In this document: positions 15,089-22,072 of the stretch, one piece after another
Layout: each line of letters opens with the position of its first letter
Position numbering within the stretch: the stretch's first letter is position 1
Source: Pseudomonas costantinii
Lineage (GTDB): Bacteria; Pseudomonadota; Gammaproteobacteria; Pseudomonadales; Pseudomonadaceae
Reading direction: 5' to 3'
Assembly: GCF_001870435.1 (NCBI RefSeq)
Contig: NZ_MDDR01000005.1
Location: 1-64,000, forward strand
DNA: 64,000 nucleotides
Notes under the pieces: model-generated
What the model was told of the DNA's origin: nothing
Database searches by the model: none
Seen by the model: only the letters and a program-made list of their open reading frames with translations
Program-made: the position numbers and the translations under genes

Positions 15089-17782
15089 ATGAAAAGCCAA
15101 TCCGATGTCGCCCGAATGGCGGCCGAGGTAGTGACGCAGTTACCGGTGCCTTCGCGCCTCGGTATGTTGCGTTTCGAACGGCTTAATGAGGCTAGCTGGG
15201 CTCTTTTGTACCTCGACCCCAATTGCGAGCGCCAATTCGGCCTGCCGGCGGTCGAACTGTGCGCCTTGATCGGCACGCCCTACGCCAGCCTGATGGAACC
15301 CCAGGCGCGCTATCAGTTGCACGACACCATCCAGCAGCAACTGACCCAGAGCCCGCATTACCTGGTGCGCTACACCCTGCACACCAACGACGGCCCGCTG
15401 AGCCTGCTGGAAATGGGCGAGGCCTACAAACAACACAACCGCCATCTGTTGCGCGGCTACCTGATGGTAGTCGATGGGCTGTTCAGCGAGATCCCTGCAC
15501 CCGCGCCGACCGCAGACCTGGAAAACCAGAACAGCCGCCTGCAAATTGCGTTGGAACTTAATCAACGTGCCCAGCAGGAACAGTTGCAGCACCTGGAACG
15601 CGTGCGCGCCCAACAGGAGCTGATTCTGTTGCTGGCGCGCCAGCGCTACACCACCCCCAACTCGCTGCAGGAAGCTGCCGAGCTGATCACCCGTAGCGCT
15701 TGCGACATCTACCAGATTGACTGCGCCAGCATCTGGAACCTCGAAGGCCAGCGCCTGGTGCCGATCTCGGCGTACCAGCGTACCGAACAACAGCACCATC
15801 TGCCTGAACCGATCGACGCCAGCAGTTTCCCGGACTACCTGGAAGCCCTGCATTCCAGCCGCGCCATCGACGCCACCCACGCGATGCGAGACCCGCGCAC
15901 CCGGGAAATGGCCGAGAGCCTGCGCGCCAAGGATGTTCACGCGATGCTCGACGCCAGTATCCGCGTCGACGGCCAAGTCGTCGGCGTGTTGTGCCTGGAA
16001 CAAAGTGGTAGCCCGCGGGACTGGCAATCGGATGAGATCGCCTTTGCCGGAGAGTTGGCGGACCAGTTTGCGCAAGTGATCAACAACCACAACCGCCGTA
16101 CCGCCACCAGCGCCCTGCACCTGTTCCAGCGCGCCGTGGAACAAAGCGCCAACGCCTTTCTGCTGGTCAATTGCGACGGCGTGGTGGAGTACGTCAACCC
16201 AAGCTTTACCGCAATCACCCAGTACAGCGCCGAAGAAGTCCATGGCCATCGCCTGGCGCAACTGCCGGCCCTGGAGAACCTCAGCGAGTTGCTGTTCGAT
16301 GCGCCGTCGAGCCTGGCCAAGAGCAACAGTTGGCAAGGTGAATTCAAGAGCCGTCGCAAGAACCTGGAACCCTACTGGGGCCAGTTGTCGATCTCCAAGG
16401 TCTATGGCGACAACCGTGAGCTGACCCACTACATCGGCATCTACGAAGACATCACGCAGACCAAGCTGGCCCAACAGCGCATCGAACGCCTGGCCTACAC
16501 CGACAACCTGACCAACCTGGGCAACCGCCCGGCATTCATCCGCAACCTCGATGAACGCTTTGCCCGAGACAGCGATACCCCGATCAGTCTGTTACTGGTG
16601 GATATCGACAACTTCAAGCGGATCAACGACAGCCTCGGCCACCAGACCGGCGACAAACTGCTGATCAGCCTGGCCCGCCGCCTGCGTAACAGCCTGAGTG
16701 CCGGTGGGAGCCTGGCGCGCTTTGCCAGTAACGAATTTGCGGTGCTGTTGGACGACGCCGACCTGGAGACGGGCCAACAAGTCGCCAGCCAGCTGTTGAC
16801 TACCCTCGACAAACCGATGTTCGTCGACAACCAGTTGATCAGCGTTACCGGCTCCGTGGGCTTGGCCTGCGCTCCGCTGCATGGCCGCGACCCGCAGACC
16901 CTGATGCGTAACGCCGGCTTAGCCCTGCACAAGGCCAAGGCCAACGGCAAACACCAGGTGCAGGTGTTCACCGAAGCGCTGAACGCCGAGGCCAGTTACA
17001 AACTGTTCGTGGAAAATAACCTGCGCCGCGCCTTGACCCAGAACGAGTTGGACGTGTTCTACCAGCCCAAGCTTTGCCTGCGCAGCGGTCGCTTGCTGGG
17101 TATGGAAGCGCTGCTGCGCTGGAACCATCCGGAAAAGGGCATGATCCGCCCCGACCAGTTCATCAGCGTGGCCGAAGAAACCGGGCTGATCATCCCCATC
17201 GGCAAATGGATCGCTCGCCAGGCCTGCCGTATGAGCAAGCAATTGAGCGCCGGTGGCATGGGCAACTTGCAGGTGGCGATCAACCTGTCACCCAAGCAGT
17301 TCTCCGACCCCGACTTGGTGGCCTCGATCGCCACCATCCTCAAAGAAGAGCAGCTACCGGCCAACCTGCTGGAGCTGGAGCTGACCGAAGGCTTGCTGCT
17401 GGAAGCCACCGAAGACACGCGCCTGCAACTGGACCAGCTCAAAAGTTTTGGCCTGACCCTGGCCATGGATGATTTCGGCACCGGTTACTCGTCGCTGAGC
17501 TACTTGAAAAAATTCCCCATCGACATCATCAAAATCGATCGCAGCTTTATCCACGAAATCCCGGATAACCAGGACGACATGGAAATCACCTCGGCAGTGA
17601 TCGCCATGGCCCACAACCTCAAGCTCAAGGTGGTGGCCGAAGGTATCGAGACAGGCGAGCAGCTCGCGTTCTTGCGTCGACATCGCTGCGATGTGGGCCA
17701 GGGCTACTTGTTCGACCGGCCGATCCCCGGTGCAGACCTGATGAAGATGCTTAAACGCTACCCGCGCGGGCCAATCGCCTGA
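15089..17782 (+). CDS. dipA: Cyclic-di-GMP phosphodiesterase, DipA-like (PAS-GAF-PAS-GGDEF-EAL)
   Basis: 897 residues. The order is an N-terminal PAS-like region (about 20-130), a short coiled coil (145-185), GAF (about 190-335), PAS (about 345-465), degenerate GGDEF (about 470-630) and EAL (about 640-890). The GGDEF signature reads ASNEF (near residue 548), so cyclase activity is unlikely. The EAL motif is intact (GMEALLRW near 672), as is DDFGTGYSSLSYLK. Length, domains, the ASNEF change and the place between aceF and msrA match DipA (PA5017), which lowers c-di-GMP and promotes biofilm dispersion in P. aeruginosa. No transmembrane segment is seen, so it is cytoplasmic. Confidence 0.9.
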   Translation: MKSQSDVARMAAEVVTQLPVPSRLGMLRFERLNEASWALLYLDPNCERQFGLPAVELCALIGTPYASLMEPQARYQLHDTIQQQLTQSPHYLVRYTLHTNDGPLSLLEMGEAYKQHNRHLLRGYLMVVDGLFSEIPAPAPTADLENQNSRLQIALELNQRAQQEQLQHLERVRAQQELILLLARQRYTTPNSLQEAAELITRSACDIYQIDCASIWNLEGQRLVPISAYQRTEQQHHLPEPIDASSFPDYLEALHSSRAIDATHAMRDPRTREMAESLRAKDVHAMLDASIRVDGQVVGVLCLEQSGSPRDWQSDEIAFAGELADQFAQVINNHNRRTATSALHLFQRAVEQSANAFLLVNCDGVVEYVNPSFTAITQYSAEEVHGHRLAQLPALENLSELLFDAPSSLAKSNSWQGEFKSRRKNLEPYWGQLSISKVYGDNRELTHYIGIYEDITQTKLAQQRIERLAYTDNLTNLGNRPAFIRNLDERFARDSDTPISLLLVDIDNFKRINDSLGHQTGDKLLISLARRLRNSLSAGGSLARFASNEFAVLLDDADLETGQQVASQLLTTLDKPMFVDNQLISVTGSVGLACAPLHGRDPQTLMRNAGLALHKAKANGKHQVQVFTEALNAEASYKLFVENNLRRALTQNELDVFYQPKLCLRSGRLLGMEALLRWNHPEKGMIRPDQFISVAEETGLIIPIGKWIARQACRMSKQLSAGGMGNLQVAINLSPKQFSDPDLVASIATILKEEQLPANLLELELTEGLLLEATEDTRLQLDQLKSFGLTLAMDDFGTGYSSLSYLKKFPIDIIKIDRSFIHEIPDNQDDMEITSAVIAMAHNLKLKVVAEGIETGEQLAFLRRHRCDVGQGYLFDRPIPGADLMKMLKRYPRGPIA

Positions 17783-17854
17783 CAGCGCTGTAACACTCGG
17801 GCACACTGGCTACCTGACTACTTACCTAACTCAATCTGACTGAGAGGACTGATC

Positions 17855-18502
17855 ATGGTCTTGCGCTCGGAAATTCTGGTGAACAAAAACGTGCTTCCTA
17901 CTCAAGAACAGGCCTTGCCTGGCCGTGAAACGCCGATGTCTTTACCCGAGACTCATTTCGTCAACGGCAACCCGCTGCTGGGCCCATTTGTCGACAACGT
18001 AGAGTTTGCGATCTTTGGCCTGGGTTGCTTCTGGGGCGCAGAGCGCCGTTTCTGGCAGCGCGAAGGCATCGTCAGCACGGTGGTGGGTTATGCCGGCGGC
18101 TACACGCCGAACCCGACCTATGAAGAAGTTTGCTCGGGCCTGACCGGCCACAGCGAAGTGGTTCTGGTGGTGTTTGACCAGGACAAGATCAGCTACGAAG
18201 AGCTGCTGAAAATGTTCTGGGAACTGCACAACCCAACCCAGGGCATGCGCCAGGGCAATGATATCGGCAGCCAGTACCGTTCGGTGATCTATGCGGTCAA
18301 GCCGGAGCATCTGGAGGCGGCGAAAGCCAGCGCCCAGGCGTATCAGAATGAACTGACCAAGGCTGGCCTGGGCACCATCACCACGGAAATCGAAGAAGCA
18401 CCGACCGTGTACTTCGCCGAGGCGTATCACCAGCAGTATTTGGCGAAGAATCCACAGGGTTACTGCGGGATCGGCGGCACAGGCGTGACCTGCCCGATCT
18501 AA
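17855..18502 (+). CDS. msrA: Peptide methionine (S)-S-oxide reductase MsrA
   Basis: 215 residues, the long form common in pseudomonads. It reduces methionine-S-sulfoxide in proteins. The catalytic [11 protein letters not shown] motif (Cys near residue 57) follows an N-terminal extension of about 45 residues. The C-terminal region has [11 protein letters not shown] with resolving-type cysteines. GAGAGGA stands upstream of the ATG. The 72-base gap after dipA shows no terminator, so read-through is possible. Confidence 0.95.
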   Translation: MVLRSEILVNKNVLPTQEQALPGRETPMSLPETHFVNGNPLLGPFVDNVEFAIFGLGCFWGAERRFWQREGIVSTVVGYAGGYTPNPTYEEVCSGLTGHSEVVLVVFDQDKISYEELLKMFWELHNPTQGMRQGNDIGSQYRSVIYAVKPEHLEAAKASAQAYQNELTKAGLGTITTEIEEAPTVYFAEAYHQQYLAKNPQGYCGIGGTGVTCPI

Positions 18503-18521
18503 GAGTGACGCTGATCTAAAA

Positions 18522-18551
18522 ATGTGGGAGCGGGCTTGCTCGCGCCCACAT
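18522..18551. repeat. REP element
   Basis: ATGTGGGAGCGGGCTTGCTC continues into GCGCCCACAT, an imperfect palindrome of the REP type found between convergent genes in fluorescent pseudomonads. It lies between the convergent msrA and rlmJ genes and may act as a shared 3' end. Confidence 0.7.
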
Positions 18552-18578
18552 TTGCTCTGTGCATGGCTGTAGATCGGA

Positions 18579-19415
18579 TTACTCAGCGATCAACCAATCC
18601 ATCTGCCACCCGCCCTGGGTCTGGCCAAGTTTCTTGGACAGCCACGGCAGCAGCTCGCGCAACTCCTCCTCCAAACCCCACGGCGGGTTGGCAATCGCCA
18701 GGCCCGAACCGGTCAAGGTGTTGGGCGTGTCCAGCGGATGCACCAATAACTCCACCCGCAACAACTTCGGCGCACCAGTACCGGCCAGGTCCTGGTAGAA
18801 GCGGCGCAACATGCGCTGGTCCTTCACCGGATACCAGATCGCCGCGACGGTCTGGCGCATGCGGCTGACCGCTTCCTTGAGGGACGCCGCGCAGCGCTGC
18901 ATCTCGTCGAGCTTTTCGAACGGGGGGTCGATCAGCATCAACGCGCGCTTTTCCGGCACCGGCAGCAAGGCACGCGGAACATGCCAGCCTTCGCCCAGGT
19001 GCACTTTGACCCGGCGATCGCCTTTCATGTTGTCCTTGAGCAGCACACCGTCTTCCGGGTGCTTTTCATTGAGCAACACACGGTCCTGGGGCCGCGTGAG
19101 GCGCCGCGCCAGCTCCGGCGAGCCCGGGTAGTAGCGCAACTGGCCATCCGGGTTCATCTCATGCAGCACGCGCATGTAATCGGCGGTCAACGGCGGCAGG
19201 TCGTTCTCGCCCCACAGACGGGCGATGCCTTCCAGGTATTCACCGGTGCGATTGGCCTGGTCGCCTTGCAGGTCGTACAGACCGATCCCGGCGTGGGTGT
19301 CGAGGTAGGCGAACGGCTGCTCCTTGCGCGACATCAGGGCGATGAGACGGGTCAAGGTCAGGTGTTTGAAGACATCGGCGTGGTTGCCGGCGTGAAAGGC
19401 GTGACGATAATTCAT
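18579..19415 (-). CDS. rlmJ: 23S rRNA (adenine-2030-N6)-methyltransferase RlmJ
   Basis: 278-residue SAM-dependent methyltransferase that modifies A2030 of 23S rRNA. It starts MNYRHAFHAGNHADVFKHL, the RlmJ signature, and has LDTHAGIGLYDL for SAM binding (near residue 40) and the catalytic LIDPPFEK (near 162), an N6-adenine methyltransferase motif. It is convergent with msrA. A single-gene unit is likely; upstream is a REP element and the end of the VgrG island. Confidence 0.93.
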   Translation of the reverse strand: MNYRHAFHAGNHADVFKHLTLTRLIALMSRKEQPFAYLDTHAGIGLYDLQGDQANRTGEYLEGIARLWGENDLPPLTADYMRVLHEMNPDGQLRYYPGSPELARRLTRPQDRVLLNEKHPEDGVLLKDNMKGDRRVKVHLGEGWHVPRALLPVPEKRALMLIDPPFEKLDEMQRCAASLKEAVSRMRQTVAAIWYPVKDQRMLRRFYQDLAGTGAPKLLRVELLVHPLDTPNTLTGSGLAIANPPWGLEEELRELLPWLSKKLGQTQGGWQMDWLIAE

Positions 19416-19472
19416 GGTTGCTCCTGCGCAGGGGGCGAAGTTTACCTTCTACGGGGGCAAAGGTGCAGAGTT

Positions 19473-19500
19473 GTGGTGAGCGGGCTTGCCCCGCGTTGGG
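19473..19500. repeat. REP-like element at the edge of the VgrG island
   Basis: GTGGTGAGCGGGCTTGCCCC followed by GCGTTGGG is REP-like and abuts the stop codon of the DUF4123 gene, with 1 base between. It marks the boundary between the island and conserved backbone (rlmJ). Confidence 0.5.
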
Positions 19501-19501
19501 C

Positions 19502-20221
19502 TCACCTCAACTCTAAAGCCAGATAGTCGGTCAGCGCTTTGTGGCCGATATCCGGCATTCGCGCAAAATAGGCGACCTTGTGCTGCAAGGTCGTTGGCGT
19601 GAAGGCGGTGTACAGATCCGGGCGCTGCTCTTCGAGCCATTGCAGCAGGTTGTCGATCAGCACTTGCGGTGATTGCTCCGCCAGGTGTTCCAGAATCGGT
19701 GCCGGAACTCGCCACCATGGACTGGTTTTGGCAGCCGTAACCTCGCCCGTCGCCACCGACAGTGCCTGGCCATTGATCAGGTAACGTTGGAACACCGGCA
19801 ACACCTTTCCCGCCTCATCGCCCAGCGTTTGCAACATCGGCAAAAACTGAGCGCCATCCCAGAAGCGTAAAAAGACCTGCTGGTCATCCGGCAAATACAC
19901 CTTGGTCAGGCTTTGCAAGTGCGCCACCACCGTTTCCAGTGGGCTCGACGACACCGCCAGCCAGCCCCAGTCTGTCGACTCGGTCGTTGCTATCCAATCG
20001 AGAAAGGGGCTGTCGGGTTCGACGATGCCGACATAGGGCATTACTTCATCCCACTCGGCGTAGGCCGTGCCTGCCCAAATTGGTTGGGGTAGGATCCCGG
20101 CGGCTGTGCTTCGCCAGGTATCGAGAGGTTTGGCGTCGCTGGCGTTACTAAGAATGGCGAAGAGGTGTTCGGTAGACTGGAAGGAGATTAGCCACTCGCG
20201 AGGCAATAATTGTTTCGGCAT
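19502..20221 (-). CDS. DUF4123 protein, probable T6SS effector adaptor
   Basis: 239 residues resembling the DUF4123 family, whose members (Tap-1/TEC) are adaptors that load effectors on VgrG. Visible are W-rich segments, DWGWLAVSSSPLETVVAHLQ (near residue 88) and VFLRFWDGAQFLPML (near 120), the family's usual WGxLxxS and FRFYDP-like elements. GGAGTAT stands 5 bases before the ATG. It is the last gene of a minus-strand run vgrG, immunity-like genes, adaptor. Normally the adaptor sits right after vgrG, so its displacement behind three immunity-like genes fits insertion of cassettes between them. A diverged copy of its first 35 residues is present at 21205-21480. Confidence 0.75.
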   Translation of the reverse strand: MPKQLLPREWLISFQSTEHLFAILSNASDAKPLDTWRSTAAGILPQPIWAGTAYAEWDEVMPYVGIVEPDSPFLDWIATTESTDWGWLAVSSSPLETVVAHLQSLTKVYLPDDQQVFLRFWDGAQFLPMLQTLGDEAGKVLPVFQRYLINGQALSVATGEVTAAKTSPWWRVPAPILEHLAEQSPQVLIDNLLQWLEEQRPDLYTAFTPTTLQHKVAYFARMPDIGHKALTDYLALELR

Positions 20222-20279
20222 TGGAGATACTCCTATTACAGTAAGACGTGAGCAAATAAAGCAAATTCAAAAATACAAT

Positions 20280-20645
20280 CTAAAACCAGTCAACATCTTG
20301 CCACCCCATGAAATCGCCAATTGCGAGTAAGATAAAAATTCCAAAAAAAGCTCCCACCGTAGATCCACCTAAACACCTCAAATTCAGCTTTAGCCCCTTG
20401 GGAAATTCAGCATAATCTTCAGCACTGAGGCGCCCAAGATTTATCGCCTGGGTCGGAAAGGCGAAAGCACCAATCACATCCCTAACCGCCCACGATCGAC
20501 TTATAGGGTCCCAACCAATACTTACATCTGCATCTATAAGATGCCCGCTACGCCTTAAATGCAGACTTATTTTTTCAACTTTGAAATAGGCAATATATAA
20601 AGCCCACACAGGCATTAAAACCACCAGCAAAAAAAACACAAACAA
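20280..20645 (-). CDS. Immunity-like membrane protein 3, 5' end in doubt
   Basis: The open frame encodes 121 residues from a TTG, with a hydrophobic N-terminal helix, YIAYFKVEKI, and a C-terminal hydrophobic segment ending IGDFMGWQD. It is a diverged paralogue of the proteins at 20816 and 21538 (shared AYFKV-E-I, LKLNLR, GxxMGW). The TTG has no ribosome site. A strong GGAGGGAGG lies at 20691-20699 and is best spaced for GTG at 20683, which is in another frame. That frame, MQIYGAQDVYSIF, resembles the N-termini of the paralogues and would join this one if the run of eight T had nine. The same frame as the ORF also opens back to ATT at 20690. So it is either a frameshifted remnant or uses a rare start. 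Confidence 0.5.
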   Translation of the reverse strand: MFVFFLLVVLMPVWALYIAYFKVEKISLHLRRSGHLIDADVSIGWDPISRSWAVRDVIGAFAFPTQAINLGRLSAEDYAEFPKGLKLNLRCLGGSTVGAFFGIFILLAIGDFMGWQDVDWF

Positions 20646-20754
20646 AAAATAGAGTATACGTCTTGCGCGCCATATATTTGCACTGTAAATCCTCCCTCCG
20701 TTAGCCTGACCTTCTTACACTTAGCCTCACGACGGACCTGCTATCAGACTGCGA

Positions 20755-20786
20755 AAATACTCCTCACGCTTGGGAGATAAATAATC
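20755..20786 (-). repeat. Relic of a DUF4123 leader between immunity genes
   Basis: On the minus strand GATTATTTA, then CGTGAGGAGTATTTT, matches the leader of the DUF4123 fragment at 21485-21520 (GATTATTTAC, then CGTGAAGGAGTATTC). A third, weaker version (AATAGGAGTAT) precedes the intact DUF4123 gene. No DUF4123 coding sequence follows here, so this looks like a recombination scar. Confidence 0.45.
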
Positions 20787-20815
20787 AGCATTAATACCTG
20801 CGACCCTCGAATGGG

Positions 20816-21202
20816 TTACTTAATCCAACCCATATATTTACCGACGACCCATAACGTTATGGCGTACACCCCAACCAACATCAAGAAAAAACCCCACAGC
20901 CTCAACTCACGCATTAGCTTGCAGGGAACACTTTCAAGCTCCTCACGAGTAACCGCCCCATCATTAATATGTATTCTCTGGAAGACAAACATTCCCGAAA
21001 CCGCATTTACGAAAAACACCCTACCGAAAAAGCTAGAGCCGACGAATCCCTTCCGATACGACACTAACTTACAGGACCCTAAACATTTAAAAATCTCGTC
21101 AACTTTAAAATAGGCAATGTAAACCTGAGCCAAAAAAACGATAACAACCAAGATAGCTAACACCCCAACGCAGTACATATAGACAGTTCGACCGTCGCCC
21201 AT
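20816..21202 (-). CDS. Immunity-like membrane protein 2
   Basis: 128 residues from the ATG at 21202 (MGDGRTVYMYC), which sits 2 bases after the stop of the effector-tail fragment; GAGAGGA lies about 10 bases upstream. A longer open frame to 21352 overlaps that fragment and is not the true start. Two hydrophobic helices are seen, near residues 9-28 and 100-122, with a polar middle containing FFGRVFFVN and TREELESVP. It ends LWVVGKYMGWIK. It is clearly related to the 21538 protein along its whole length. Position directly after an effector tail, with near-coupled translation, suggests an immunity protein of the inner membrane. No named family recognised. Confidence 0.65.
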   Translation of the reverse strand: MGDGRTVYMYCVGVLAILVVIVFLAQVYIAYFKVDEIFKCLGSCKLVSYRKGFVGSSFFGRVFFVNAVSGMFVFQRIHINDGAVTREELESVPCKLMRELRLWGFFLMLVGVYAITLWVVGKYMGWIK

Positions 21203-21204
21203 GA

Positions 21205-21480
21205 CTACTGAGTCCTCTCGTAAATATATTCCCCAAAACTTTCTCCAACACTGGCCAGGCCCTTTCCGCCTAAGGCGCTGGCAGCGCCGACTACAACTAA
21301 ACCGCAAACTAATCCGCCTACTCCGACCGTCGCAACCCCAATTCCGGCGCAAGCGGCTGAAGCCCCATAAGCACCCAAAGGCTTGGCAACGATGGAGCTG
21401 CTAAAAATGACGAAAATGTTTTCGGTCGATTGAATCGGGGAGTGGAATAGCCATCTGCGGGGTATGGACTGCATTAGCAT
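21205..21480 (-). pseudogene. Chimeric relic: DUF4123 start fused to a VgrG effector tail
   Basis: 91 codons open from the ATG at 21480, preceded by AAGGAGTAT. Residues 7-35 (PRRWLF, IQSTENIFVIFSSS, AKPL) align with the start of the DUF4123 protein at 20221 (PREWLI, FQSTEHLFAILSNA, AKPL). From residue 39 the sequence changes to a Gly/Ala-rich tail (GASAACAG ... GESFGEYIYERTQ) that resembles the out-of-frame tail of the nearby vgrG (GGASAAAS ... GERIGDFIYEGG). It is directly followed by immunity-like gene 2. The simplest reading is an orphan effector tail left when a newer cassette with its own adaptor recombined in. Whether it is still translated is unknown. Confidence 0.6.
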
Positions 21481-21537
21481 TAAAGAATACTCCTTCACGA
21501 TAAAATATGGGTAAATAATCCACCAATAACCGAGCCT

Positions 21538-21936
21538 CTAAAAATTTTTATCAAGCCACCCCATATACTTACCAACACCCCACAAAGCGATACACACTCC
21601 AACCAAGAAAAACAAAACATATACCAAAGCCTTTAGTTGAAATTTAAGCCGATAAGGAACTCCTTCAAACTCCTCACGAGTAAACCCACCGTCTTTTATA
21701 TGTGTTTCAGGAAACACAAGCATCCCCGCAATCGTCAGTACAAAAAACGACCTACTAAAAAATCCTCTCCCAAGAAGACATTTACGAACTAAAACAACAT
21801 TTGAATTACCTAGGCACTCCAATATCTCATTAACTTTAGAATAAGAAAAATAAACTTGAACCAAGAAGGTCAAAAAAATAAACATAAATACGCCTAACCA
21901 GCACCACATATAAAACGCGTAAAACTCACCTTTCAT
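21538..21936 (-). CDS. Immunity-like membrane protein 1, coupled to the VgrG effector tail
   Basis: 132 residues from the ATG at 21936 (MKGEFYAFYMWCW), preceded by a purine-rich GAGGGGGGAAG. The start overlaps the last 11 bases of the effector tail frame (stop 21926-21928), a translational coupling typical of effector-immunity pairs. Hydrophobic helices lie near residues 8-28, 60-76 and 105-123. Shared paralogue marks are KVNEILECLG, GFFSRSFFV, TREEFEGVP and VGKYMGW. AT content is far above that of flanking genes. Function as an immunity protein is inferred from position and topology; I recognise no named family. Confidence 0.7.
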   Translation of the reverse strand: MKGEFYAFYMWCWLGVFMFIFLTFLVQVYFSYSKVNEILECLGNSNVVLVRKCLLGRGFFSRSFFVLTIAGMLVFPETHIKDGGFTREEFEGVPYRLKFQLKALVYVLFFLVGVCIALWGVGKYMGWLDKNF

Positions 21937-22072
21937 TACTTCCCCCCTCATAAATAAAATCTCCGATCCTCTCTCCAGCTAACGCCCCACCCGCACCACC
22001 GAGAGCAGTGCCTGCACCTATAGCAACACAAACTGTGCCCGCACTCGCCGCTGCTGAAGCACCACCTAACCA
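21926..22072 (-). pseudogene. C-terminal effector tail of VgrG, out of frame by one base
   Basis: After the run of eight G (22073-22080 on the minus strand) the vgrG frame stops within two codons. The next frame stays open for 48 codons: WLGGASAAASAG, VAIGAGTALGGAGGALAG, ERIGDFIYEGGSNER, ending at 21926. One added G joins the two frames and yields a protein of about 998 residues. The tail is a glycine-zipper-like membrane segment and resembles the tail of the relic at 21205-21480, which argues that it is real coding sequence. It ends by overlapping immunity-like gene 1. Confidence 0.65.
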
